DNA of 64,000 nucleotides from Wuchereria bancrofti. Its lineage: Eukaryota; Nematoda; Chromadorea; Rhabditida; Onchocercidae. A model generated the notes under the pieces. It did no database searches. It was not told the origin of the DNA and worked only from the letters and a program-made list of their open reading frames with translations. The stretch spans positions 11,285,776 through 11,349,775 of the forward strand of contig SSBO01000001.1 in assembly GCA_005281725.1 (NCBI GenBank). Direction: 5' to 3'. Each line of letters opens with the position of its first letter. Position 1 is the first letter of the stretch. Both the position numbers and the translations under genes were made by a program. Below, one piece after another: positions 27,401 through 38,416 of the stretch.

Positions 27401-28739
27401 TTAGTTGTCAAAATAACCACACAAAATATATCTAAAAAAAAAATATTTTTTTAGAAGGAAAAGTTTTTTTTTAAATAAAATTTGTTTTATTTTTTAATTT
27501 TAATTTAAATTTTTTTACAGTTGTAGTGCAGCACCATTACGTCGACTTATTGCAACTGTATTAGTGCTTACAGCAGTGTATGTGTCATGTTGGTCACCTT
27601 ATTGGTTAAGTATTTTTGCGCATAAATTTATAAATAGGATGAGCCGAACTGGTCAGTTTTAATTTTTTATTTCATTTTTAATTTTTGTCTTTGTTTCTGC
27701 TTAATTTTTAACAAGAATTTATAAATCAAATGAAATTTTATCAATTTTTTCAAATTAAAAAAAATCATTGTCATTGTATTCGTTTATATTAGATTTTTGT
27801 AATAGAATAATAATTGATTAATAAATTAATGAATTTTAAAATTTTTATCCGAAATTTTGATTTTTTCTTTTATGGAAGCAAAATCTGAAAGATTATTGTG
27901 AAATTTCGTTTTTTTTGATATATTATAGATATTTTAGTTTATAACAAATTTTTGTCGAAATACTTTTCATGTAATTATCAAATTTTAAAAGTAAAAAAGT
28001 TGTAAAAAAAATTTATATATGAAAAAAATTTTTTCCTTTAAAAAGTTTATTTCCTTTATTATTATCAGATATGTCTTTTGAAATGTTACATTAAATTTAA
28101 TTTAGTCATACATTACTTTTTTTTTTTTTTAAATACTCAACAAATTCTATAAACCTTAAATTAATCTAAATGGTAGCATTTAATTTTAAATGATACTATT
28201 TGAATATAAAATTACAAATTGAAATTTGCGGAAAGATCATTAACTCAACAAGCAATAATTTTTGACTAAATATATTAAATTCATAAAACATTTGACAGTT
28301 CTATCAATCATAAAATAAGCTTAATAAGTCTAATATATTTATCCTAAAAAAAAAAATTTTTTTTTTACATAATAATTTATTTTACAACAAATTTTCAACA
28401 CCTTTTTTTTTATTGAAATTGAAGTTATTTTATTTAAAGTTTTTTTTTTTTTGATGTGAAATATGCAAATTTTAGTGGTAATAGCATCATATTACATTCA
28501 TTTGCTACCGTATATAAGTTGTTCCGCTTATCCGGTCATATTTACGCTCCTAAATCGTCGTATCAAAATGGCTCGGGCGCAAATGCATTGGCATCAAAAG
28601 CGAAAAAAATTTACATTTATTAAATCAAATCATATAACTGAGCAATATTCAACGTAATCATTTCATAAATTTTTATTAAAATTAAATTTTAAACATCAAA
28701 TAATTACTAGTAAATGTATATGTTTTCTTTGTCTTTTTT

Positions 28740-28770
<31 letters not shown>

Positions 28771-29555
28771 TTCCCTTTCTTTACTACTAGAAATAGTAGC
28801 ATAATGAATCGATAAGTATAAAATAAGTTTAAATTAAATTTGTAAAAATTTTAAACTAACTTTTAGCACTTCCTTTCGTTTTTTTTTTTTTTTTTAATCA
28901 AAATTAATCTTATAAATTTAAAATAGCAATTTATTGCGAATTTATTTTTTAATTAAGAATTTATTTACAGTGAGGTACCATCATTTGGAATATCAAACAT
29001 TCTACGTGTTTGCTTTCAATTTTTGTCAAATTTTATACATCAAACTCAATTAAATTCAAAAAATAGATCCAATTCACCAGCGAATGTATGCAATATTTTT
29101 TTTAAATTTTGTTTTTTTTTTTTAAATCAATTGATAACTAATTAGTGATATAATTTATATTTTCTGATAGTATCATTGATAAGTATTTTGATGCAGTTAG
29201 AAAAGCAAGTACTTTAGACATTTAATCATTGTTTACTATGCTAATAAGGCATAATTATCGTTTGCTATGCTAATAAGGCATATACTTTAGGCTTTTAGTC
29301 ATTGAATAAGACAAGTCAAAAATTAATTAGATATAAAATTATTTAACTTGCAAATTGATCTGTTTTTTTCTCCTTCTTTTTTTTTTTTTTTTTTAGAAAT
29401 ACATTAAGAAAGAAATGGAATGTTCGAGGAGAGATTCAATGAAATCACAATTTGCTAAAGTTACTCTAGCAATTACAGCTAGTAAACCATCATCATTCCA
29501 AAAAGAACAACAATTGGAATTGATCGAAATGCAAGAAGATGATTTCCTGTTGTAG
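24449..29555 (+). CDS. Rhodopsin-like seven-transmembrane receptor (orphan)
   Basis: Nine exons: 24449-24520, 24875-25052, 25617-25807, 26630-26786, 26888-27020, 27521-27651, 28476-28653, 28971-29085 and 29397-29555, 437 residues; all phases agree. TM1 carries Asn45 (GFAANFWVLY), TM2 carries Asp78 in TLCISDLMIM, TM3 begins at Cys104 with a probable partner in VLRKCTFMPPS of extracellular loop 2, TM6 has CWSPYW and TM7 ends SAYPVIFTLLNRRIK. These fit class A (rhodopsin-like) receptors, probably a nematode peptide or amine receptor at the plasma membrane. Oddities: the DRY arginine position reads Thr-Cys-Tyr (LISRTCYVTVCLDP), and NPxxY is replaced by YPVIF. The intracellular tail of about 100 residues is Ser/Lys-rich and ends in acidic EMQEDDFLL. 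No signal peptide. Ligand unknown. Confidence 0.88.
25066..25440. repeat. Minisatellite in receptor intron 2
   Basis: At least five tandem copies of a 55-75 bp unit share the core AATTATATGCTTTTGGGTTA followed by variable AATAAGTAAGTTAATAAAAA stretches. The array starts just after the exon 2 donor. Copies differ mainly in the length of the AT-only part. Confidence 0.85.
25950..25950. other. Single N within a poly(T) run
   Basis: One undetermined base lies inside a T homopolymer of intron 3 of the receptor gene. No duplicated flank is seen here, so this is an uncalled base more than a join. Confidence 0.9.
26525..26546. repeat. (AAC)n microsatellite in receptor intron 3
   Basis: Seven AAC units lie about 80 bp before the exon 4 acceptor. 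Confidence 0.9.
29190..29285. repeat. Short direct duplication in receptor intron 8
   Basis: Two adjacent, slightly diverged copies share the core CTATGCTAATAAGGCATA, at about 29237-29254 and 29265-29282, with related sequence (ACTTTAG...CATTT/GTCATTG) on both sides. Confidence 0.7.
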
Positions 29556-30122
29556 AATTTTCACTATTTTAAAATTATATTTATTTATTTATGAAAATAT
29601 ATTTTAAAGAAATGTTTGAATGAAGAAATAAATGGAAGCAAAATTTTTAAACTTCAAAATAGGCTTATTAATAAATGTGTTACTGATATTTTTGATATTT
29701 ATTCCATGCTATTGCAATAGATTGAAAATATTTTGCAAGAAAGAGCAAAGAAAAGGTCAAGTTTTTTAATCTCTTAATAAAAGGTCAGATTAAAGGTTTT
29801 TAATTTTTTAATCAAAAATGTCATTTGAATAAATCTTTTTAAAAATCTGTAAGAAAAAACAGAAAAGAAAAGAAAAATAATGGAGAAGACCGATTGGTAA
29901 TGAATTGGGATTGCTTTTGAAAAAGTGAATCTTGAAAAATATTATTACCAATTAAAATTATAAATTTTGAAATTTTCATATTAAATAATTACAATGCTAT
30001 AAAATTTCTTGTCATGGAAAAAAAAATGCTTTTTAATTGCTAAATTAAAAATGAAATTTATTCGAATTGAATAACTTATTATCATGAAATCAAAATTATG
30101 TAAAAGCAACTTCCATTTCTTT
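29556..30122. other. Convergent intergenic, receptor / EHD-like gene
   Basis: This 0.57 kb interval holds the 3' ends of two convergent genes. No coding region is seen. Confidence 0.4.
29627..29632 (+). terminator. Poly(A) signal of receptor gene
   Basis: AATAAA lies 72 bp after the receptor stop codon in the right orientation. Confidence 0.55.
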
Positions 30123-33100
30123 TTAATTAATCACATCATCACCATCATTACTTTCCTGTCCTTTTGCTAACGAAGTACCATCATCTGAATAATTTTAAAC
30201 ATTTTAAATTAACAACAAAATTTTAATTCATCTATTATTGATTACTTTGAAATAATTTAACATTATTTGCAATTAAACATCATTTTAGTTTAAATTAAAT
30301 TATATTATTTTACTTAAATTCTAACTAAATGATAAATATTCATATTTTAAAATATTTTCTTCTTTCTTTTTTTCAATTTTTTTTACCTTTACGTTTCATT
30401 TCGCTGCTTTCTTCATGCTTATTACTTTTTGGAGAAATTTTCGATTTTTTTTCACTTTTTACTCTCCTTTCCTTTAATTTTTGATTTGATTCATCTCTGA
30501 TTTTCTTCTCTTTCTGATGTTTTTCAATTTGTTCGTCACTTTTTCCACTTTTATCTTTCTCACTTTTACTTCTAACTTTTTCATCTTTTAGCACTTTAGC
30601 GCTTTTTTCTTTTGATTCATTTTCAGATAGCTTTTTTTCCTCTTTTGATGATTGATTTTGCGAACTTTCAGCAAGAAACTGCGGCAATTTTTTGCTTTTT
30701 ATCAATTTATTATAGTCCTAAAATATATCAAACAAAAAAAAAAAAAGCATAAACATATGTAAATGCACACACTAATTAATTTAATTTAAATGTTTACTTT
30801 CTGATGTATGACTATTTTTTGACTACTATTTACTATCTTCAAGTCTAGAAATGAATCATATTTTAGTTATAACTAAAATATATTGAAATATAAAATATAA
30901 TTTGATAGTATATCATGATTTCTCTCCATTAAATATTAAATTGAATGAATGATAGATATAATCATTTAATTTATCTTTCATTTGTTCTAACTATATTCTT
31001 TCTTAGTAATGAGAATCGCTACAGATCGAAATGATTGTTTGAATTTATTAAATTATTGTTTTAAAAAATTACATAAATAACTTTATTAAACAACTTTATA
31101 TTTTAAATATTTTATTTACGCTTAGTTTTTTTTCCTGTTTTTTTGCCTAATAGCAGTAACAAATATGGATAAATTTTTTTTTTCAAAAAAAAAGCAGTTT
31201 AATTAGTTTAATAGATAAATGTTAAACCTCAGGCAATGGTACTTTCTTTGGTACTCGAAATTTCACTTCACATTCTTTCTCATTTATTGCTGCATTTGCA
31301 ATTGATGAAATGTCATTTTCAATAAATGAATTGAGTAATTTGTCTAATTTGTAATCAATTCGTGACCAATCTTTTGCTTTAGTCTATAAAATAAAATGTA
31401 TGAATTCATTTTAATAGAAAAGTCTGCTTTTTTATTTCTATTTTTAATTATTTTTCCACATTTCTAATCAAAAAAAAAAACTAAGAACTAAAAATTGTTC
31501 GCTACTATTATTATTTAAATTAAAATTTAAAATAAAAATAATAATTATCAAAAAATGTGTTACTTTTTTAGCTTTAATATGAAATAATTCAGGATCAGGA
31601 AAATCATTCAAAACAATACGTCGACGTGTTGCTAAGGCTTTGTAGACGTTACGTAATTTATGTGGTTGCGTTTCCGTATCGGTTGTTGTTAGAAGTTTAG
31701 TGAAAAATAATTTCCTTCTTATAATTTCATCCATTACATAACTATGAATTCGTACCTTAAAAAAAAAAAAAATTGCGTATTCTGTAAAAATGAGTAAAAA
31801 TTGTAAAAACGTAAAAAGAAAAAATGCATAAAAAGAATACGTGAAAAATGCGTTTAAGATATTTTAGTATTCTTAATCATTTAATCATAAGCTTATCAAC
31901 AATAAAAAAATGTTAATTTATCCATTAATGATAATATTAAATTTATTTTCAATAATTATAAGGCTAACATTTCTGGCTCGTTTTGCAACGTCATTGACAC
32001 GTCTACGATGATATGAATTAGGTAAATCAGCAATTTCATTAACAACAGCTGCTACGTCTTCTTTAATTGCATCACGTAAAAGCGTATTTTTATTAGACCA
32101 ATATGGCCAAAATGAGCCAATAAAAACCTCAAAAATATTCAATTTTGGTTTTTTCAAAAAAAAAAAAAAAAAATTAGAATGAAATATAAAAAGTATAAAT
32201 AATTAAAGCTAACTGATTTTAATAAAAACAAATTCATTTTAGACATAAAAATAAATGAATTTAATAAACATTCAAATTTTTGAATAAAAAAATAAGAATT
32301 TTTGAGATTATATTCTAAGCGTAGGGTGAAAATTTTTTTTTAAAAAAAAAAGGAATGAAACCAAAAATAGAATTTCAAAGATAAAATCTTTGAAATTAAA
32401 AAAAAAAATAAGATAACTGTCATTACTTTTGGTACTTCGGGACAACGCATAATTTTCCCTAGTGCCCACATTAGTGCACCACGTACGTGAACCAATTCAC
32501 GTGGTCTAACCCAGTCAGCTTTATTCAAGATAATTTTAATTTTATCTTCGCTACCTTCCAAAATTTGAATAACCTATAATATTAAAAAAAAATCTGAAAT
32601 GCTAGCTTTGAAAGATTAAATTATTTTATCATTACTTTGAAATAATTAAATGCATTTGAATATTTTTTAAAAATTGCGAGAAGAAAATATTCTTAGAAAC
32701 CTGTTTATATTCATCACTGATATCAAGTTTATTAGCATCAAATAGCAAAAATATACAATCAACTTTGCTTGATAAAAATTTGATAACTTGTGCAAAATCA
32801 TAACCTCTATTTTCCACCTACAAATTTTTCATTGCTAATTAAGTAATTAGATAAAAAAACTTTCAACTTTTTTTTTAAAAAAGACTTTAGAATTATTTTA
32901 CTACAATTTAAATTTAAATGAAGTAAAATTTAATACTGTTGCTAAATGTTTATATTATTTGAAACAAACGTGTAATTTGCTCCAGTGATAAAAATGATAC
33001 CTGTTTATCACCGGTAAGAATACCAGGTGTATCAATGATTGAAATATATTTTAAAAGTGGTGCATTAAAACGTGTAGCTCTCAATTTATTCAGAAATACA

Positions 33101-34508
33101 TCACCAAATATATTCAATGACTGAAAACTTCCTAACTTTATAATAATATTATAATTTTTTCTAATTTCATGATAATATTTGATAATAAATGATTGAACAT
33201 TGATCAAATGGTTTTTTTATAGTTTTAATAAAATTTATTAATGGAAAAATATTAATTAATATATTAATGAAAAATATTAATTAATTATATAAAATGTTGG
33301 ATAAGATACGATTTCCTTAACATTTCAAGTGATCAATCTAACGGTGCCAAATTTTTTTCTGTATTTCGAAATTTTTCAATTAAAACAAAATGACCCCCTC
33401 TGTCTTATTCTGACTAATAAAAGATTTTAAATTAAAAAAAAGAAACATATAGACTTGAAATATGAACCTGAAATTGATAATTTGGATCAGAGGCTAATGT
33501 TATGCCTGATATTGTTTGTGTTTTCTCGCTATAATCTACGTGCGCAAAAATATCAGTTGTTGGTTCTGGGCCAATATCAGCGCCAGGATAATTACCATTT
33601 AAAAGATATGAAATCATTGATGTTTTACCCACAGAATATTGGCCAAGTAATAGTATTGTTGGTTTGCCCTAAAATTTATACTCATAGAATACTGGCTAAG
33701 TAATAGTATTGTTGTTTACCCTAAAACTTATACTCACAGAATACTAGCCAAGTGTTGTTTACCCTAAAATTTATATCCATGATAATTTACCCACACCAAC
33801 AATACCATTACTTGGCCAATTTCTTTATTGTTGGTAAAATTTATACTCATAGAATACTGGCCAAGTAATAGTATTGTTGTTTACCCTAAAATTTATACCC
33901 ACAGAATATTGGGCAAGTAATAGTATTGTAGGTTTAGCCTAAAATTTATGTTATTTAGCATTTGTATTTTATAAATAAATTATGTTTAAAATAACAATGT
34001 TTGATAAAATTAAAGAAAAGGATAAAAAATATCTAAAAAGAATGCCATTTGTTTTTTTTTTTCGACTCATTTATTCTTAAAATATGATTAATTTACTCTA
34101 AAATTTATTTTTTTTTCAAGTAAATTAATTTATGATAACTTATTTATTGTTACTCATTAATTACTTACTCTATGATAAAATTACTCACTAAATATATTAA
34201 CAATATTTGAATTTAAAATTGAGAACAAACCATAAATTCTTGATCACGTAATGGTGGTGTATCAAATTCACTGTATAAATAACGTTTTTCAGATGGTATT
34301 ACTTTTCTTTCATAGGCAGATTTTAGAGCCTAAAATATTTCGACACTTCAACTTTACTCGTTTTTTTAAGTAATACTAAAGTAATGATTTTGATTATTAA
34401 TAAATTTATATCATAAGATTATTTTATGAAGTTAAGAAAATTACATCAAACCTCCATTGCACCAACAATAGCAGGATCTGGTAATGGTTTCTCATCAGGT
34501 TTACACAT
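30123..34508 (-). CDS. EHD/RME-1-like dynamin-type ATPase without EH domain
   Basis: Eleven exons on the minus strand: 34508-34452, 34329-34231, 33668-33468, 33120-33001, 32817-32701, 32573-32427, 32127-31969, 31755-31564, 31383-31228, 30717-30387 and 30184-30123; 546 residues. EHD proteins are dynamin-like ATPases that tubulate and cut endosomal membranes. Conserved motifs: N-terminal helix ERKVIPSEKRYLYSEFDTP, P-loop GQYSVGKTS (61-69), switch region GPEPTTD, DTPGILTGDKQ (149-159), RGYDFAQV, LLFDANKLDISDEYK, NKADW (215-219), GALMWALGKIMRCPEV, YWSN after FIGSFW, and RARNVRIHSYVMDEI of the lipid-binding helical part. The family normally ends in an EH domain that binds NPF peptides. Here residues from about 425 on are a low-complexity Lys/Glu/Ser tail with no EF-hand loop. 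Phases agree; all introns but the last are phase 0. The gene follows a BAR-like gene on the same strand. Confidence 0.9.
33631..33955. repeat. Array of P-loop exon-edge copies in intron 2 of the EHD-like gene
   Basis: The first ~40 bp of exon 3, which codes the P-loop, together with its 3' splice site (exonic copy 33631-33683) is repeated about four more times upstream in the gene sense: 33684-33735, 33736-33778, about 33841-33898 and 33899-33951. An inverted piece lies at about 33796-33820. Each direct copy keeps the TTTTAGG acceptor-like sequence. Most copies have lost one base and are out of frame; the outermost (33899-33951) still reads in frame as AKPTILLLAQYSVG but lacks the P-loop lysine. 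Confidence 0.85.
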
Positions 34509-35746
34509 TCTTAAACTTTTTTCTTTTTTTTTTTTCAGAAATCAAGCAACCGATTTATAAATTCCAAATGAAAAGAATTCAATTTTGATATTATGAATTA
34601 GGAGAATTGATTTATTCTTATATACATGTGCATTTTTCTAACCAATTAGTAATTTTTATGCAATTTTTCAAGAAAATTATTGATTTGCTACTAAACAAAC
34701 ATTTAGCATCATTTCACGTATACCTCACGTCAAAGGTAATCCTAATTGAAATCAGAGTTAGAAAAAAAATAAGAAATTTATCTTTGTATTGGTCTCATTA
34801 ATGAAATGAATTTGAAAAAACCTAAAATAATAAGATGATAATGCATCAATTAAGATTTAATACTGGAAATATTCTGGCCAGTTAAAGAATATTAGAAGTA
34901 GACGCTTACAAAAATTATAAATAACAAATATGTAAAGAATTTTTTTTTAACCAAACAAAAATATTTGCTTAAAAAATTTATCAGAAAATTTAGAAGAAAA
35001 AGTCTTTTTTTTCGTATTTAATTAAAATATTTGCTGTTGCATTGTTAATAAATCCCAGCGGAAAAAAAAGTCAATACGTAAATTTTATATCTTTATTTTT
35101 TTTTTCAGACATGAAATTCTATGCTCAAACTGTTTCATTTAGTTAAAATGATTGCTTCTATAGTTTTAATCTTTACTAATTAACTAATTAAGCAATTATA
35201 GTCATATCAACGAGGAATTATTTGCAGGTAATTAATTCATTATGATTCAGCTGCATGAAATGTTATAGTTACAAACGATTTTGCAAACAAAATTATTTTA
35301 TTTTGGTTTATTCCAGAACATTACAATAATTATTACTGAAAAAAAAAGTTTTTGGTTTGATTGTTTTTTTCTTTAAATTCCTTTTTCATAATTTCTAAGT
35401 AAGAGAAGAATTTGAAATGTAAAATAAAAGATAAAATAAGTAAGTTTATAAAATTTCATTTCGTGTTTTAATCTTATTCAATTTTTTTTTTCAAAAACGA
35501 AATATAACAAAGAATTGAATTGAATGATTTCTATAAAATGTTTTTTCAATTAATTAATTAGTTAAACTACTTCTATAGAAAAGAATTTGTAACAGTTAAT
35601 TAGCATTGCTTTTATTTCTTTAATCATTGTTTGAATTTGTTATTTAATTTCATTTGAGCGTTTCTTAGAAGCATCCTTTTTATCATTTTCATTTTCTTCT
35701 CTTCTTGCTTATTTTTTATATCACTTTTTCTAGTTTTTTCTTTTTT
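34509..35746. other. Interval between BAR-like and EHD-like genes
   Basis: This 1.24 kb interval separates the stop of the upstream BAR-like gene and the start of the EHD-like gene, both on the minus strand. It is AT-rich with no coding region. The open frame at 34607-34801 has no support. A T-rich acceptor-like stretch (minus-strand CTGAAAAAAAAAAAGAAA complement at 34522-34540) could serve trans-splicing, but this is weak. Confidence 0.35.
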
Positions 35747-38416
35747 TTAATTTTTTTTTTCAGTTTCAACACTTTTTTCTTTTTTGTCCGTTTGCTTTTC
35801 CGGTTTATCTAATTTTATGCTAGCTATTTGCTCTTCCGTTTTTTTTCGCTTTTTACTAATTTTTTGCCCTTCTGATTTGTCCGATTTTAAATTTATTTCT
35901 TCCACTGCTTTCTTTTTCGATTTCTTTTCGCTGTCTTTCTTTAATTCCTTTAAATCTATTTCTTCAACAGTTGTATATTTAGGAGCTTCTTTCAATGCTG
36001 CATTACCAGCATTAATTTCAGCTTCACATTTGATAAATGCTGCAAGAAATTCATCTTTTGCTTTCCGCTCGAATTGATACTGAAAATAGTCATTGAGAAG
36101 GCAGAAAATGACGAGTACGGTATTGATAATTAAATAAATTTAAGAGCAAAAGAGAAAAAAAAATCAACTAATGCACTATTCCTTGACTATCATCAAATTA
36201 TCTCTTGAGAAATTAGAATTTAAACTAATTAGTTTATCAAAAAGTAATGGTAAATTTATAAAAGTACTCTTTAATCATTTCCTTCATAGCTTTAATTAAT
36301 GATAAATTTGTGTTACGGTAAGTAAAAGTGTTACAGTAAACGTTACAGTAAACATTACCGTAAACAGTAAACAACTACATACGTAAACAGTACATATTTT
36401 TGATGATTTTTTTTTTTTAAATTATCCAAGAAAGAAGCATGTAACTTATATTATCCGAAGTAAAATAGCAGTTTGTTTGAAATCAAATCACTTCCTTCCT
36501 TTTTTTTTCAAAAATATATTTCACAATGAAAAACTTACATTTTTTAGCATTAAAACTTTAAGGCATTGCATATGATGTCTATGTACAGCTTTGTAGCGCA
36601 TTACCTTAAAAGCTATAGTTGATTTTAAAATTCATAAAATATACAAATTTAAATTTAAACAAATACACACTAATTTTTTCAGCGTAGTTAAGAGAAAACG
36701 AAACAAATTACCTCATTTTTAACTCGTTCAAAAAATATTTGATGCTTATTTTTAGCTTCTTGTGCTCTCATAAGACGTTCAGGTGTTTTTCGTGCTTCTA
36801 CACTTGCCATACTTCGATCCATTTTATCTTTCAGATAATAACACTTCTTAATATCCTAAAAATAATATTTTTAATAATATTTCAAATTTAAACTAAAGTG
36901 CAATTTTTCAAATCTAACAATTTGTTATGTATCATTTCTTACTCTTACTACTTGCATTTTCTTTTGATAAAATAATATTCTTGAATTTAAGAGATCCTTT
37001 TTTCTATTTCTCAAAGTTTATTAGCTTTTACAATTGTTAAAGAGTATAAATGCTCCAAATTTTACAATTGAAATAATTGAATTTAGATGAATAATAATAA
37101 TCCACTTTGAAATTTCATATTTGATTCTATTTATGATCAATAGATAAATACATGCAAATAAATGGTATCAAATATATTTCCACTTTTTTTTTGAATTTTT
37201 TAAAATATTTATTTTTTATTTTGTAGCATTGCAATTGCAATATATTCAAAAACACAAAGAAATTCAATGTCCATTGTTAAATTTTGTATTAAACTAATTT
37301 TTATCAAGTTAATTGATAAGCAACTTTCATAAGCCGTGGATAATCTTCCTGAATCCAACTTTTCATTGGTACAACTACTCGTTGAAATGCATCCATTTGC
37401 GCTTCACGTTCCTGTTTTGCAACCGAAATGCAAACAGTTGCTGTTGCTTGAAGTGCTTCATAGAAGCTACCAGAAACAAAATATGGCATATACTGCAAAA
37501 AAAAAATTGTGTTTATTTTTATGCATATTATTTTCAAATATAAAAATTTGAATATAACTAACTTTCATAAGCGTAAATATTTAATTTTTTCATAATAAAT
37601 TGTTTATTTCATTTGTTTCTTTTTAATTTCTATTATGATTATACAATAAATTTTGAACAAATAAATCTTTATAACATATATTAAATCAATATTTCTTTTT
37701 CTTACTTAGAAAAACATTGATGACAATAGCGCTTTAATTGTAATCTATCAAGAGAAATTGAAATCTATCAAAGAATTAATTGTAATTGTAATCCATCAAA
37801 GAGAAATGTGCCTTATCTCATTTTTTTCTAAAAATCAAACAAATTCTTAAAATCCTATAGTAATTTTTAATACTTGCTTAAAACTACATTGACAGTTATA
37901 AAGTATAGCAATTAGTTTCAATTTAGTAAATACTAATGTAAACAAAATAACCTTTTGCGCCACGTGTGCTAATCGTTCTAAATCATTCGGCTTGGAATGG
38001 CGTTTTGGCTGTGAAGCATTGATTAATTTTTCAATTGCTGCCACAACATCTTGAGTATACTCTTGTGTTATCTGAAGTATGATTAAGGATTACAAATAAT
38101 TTTATGATTAATTTATACTTCGATTGAAATTTAGACAGCTAAAAGTGACATCGACTGACTGCGCAGTCGATCAACTGCTGCTATGGTGACAAATACTGAT
38201 GACAAACATGTAATATTGTAGGGAACAATTTGTCCTCAATTATTCGATTTCAATTATTTATCTCTGGTTACAATTTTTTGATTTTCAATTATTTAAATGA
38301 AAATATCAACAAGACTTACTTACTTACTCTAGACTAACCTTTATAAAATTAATTGCTTTTTCGAAATTATCTGGATAAGCGGATAATTTCTTAATTTCAT
38401 TCAAAGTTTTCGGCAT
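35747..38416 (-). CDS. BAR-like coiled-coil protein with Lys/Glu-rich tail
   Basis: Six exons on the minus strand: 38416-38339, 38071-37952, 37492-37325, 36855-36712, 36604-36539 and 36079-35747; 302 residues; every intron is phase 0. The first 225 residues form long amphipathic helices in the order expected of a BAR domain: an N-terminal helix (IKKLSAYPDNFEKAINF), YMPYFVSGSFYEALQATATV, FQRVVVPMKSWIQEDYPRLM (compare the PLRSFLEEDL helix of amphiphysin/BIN-type BAR domains), then KDKMDRSMASVEARKTPERL and a third long helix through FFERVKNEVMRYKAVHRHHM. BAR dimers bind and bend membranes. From about 230 on the protein is a low-complexity Lys/Glu tail with no SH3 domain. I cannot name a family member, and the BAR call rests on pattern, not on a search. 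It lies upstream of, and in line with, the EHD-like gene. Confidence 0.75.
36311..36392. repeat. GTTACAGTAAAC-type short repeats in intron 5
   Basis: Four to five imperfect copies of a 12-14 bp unit (GTTACGGTAAGT, GTTACAGTAAAC, ATTACCGTAAAC and similar) follow each other in intron 5 of the BAR-like gene. Confidence 0.7.

Noticed and set aside
30373..30705. Separate gene coding a Lys/Glu-rich protein
   Set aside because: The frame continues without stop from a good acceptor at 30718 in phase with the EHD-like exons, so it is that gene's tail.
35784..36077. 97-codon plus-strand Phe/Ser-rich frame
   Set aside because: It is the antisense shadow of the Lys-rich last exon of the BAR-like gene.
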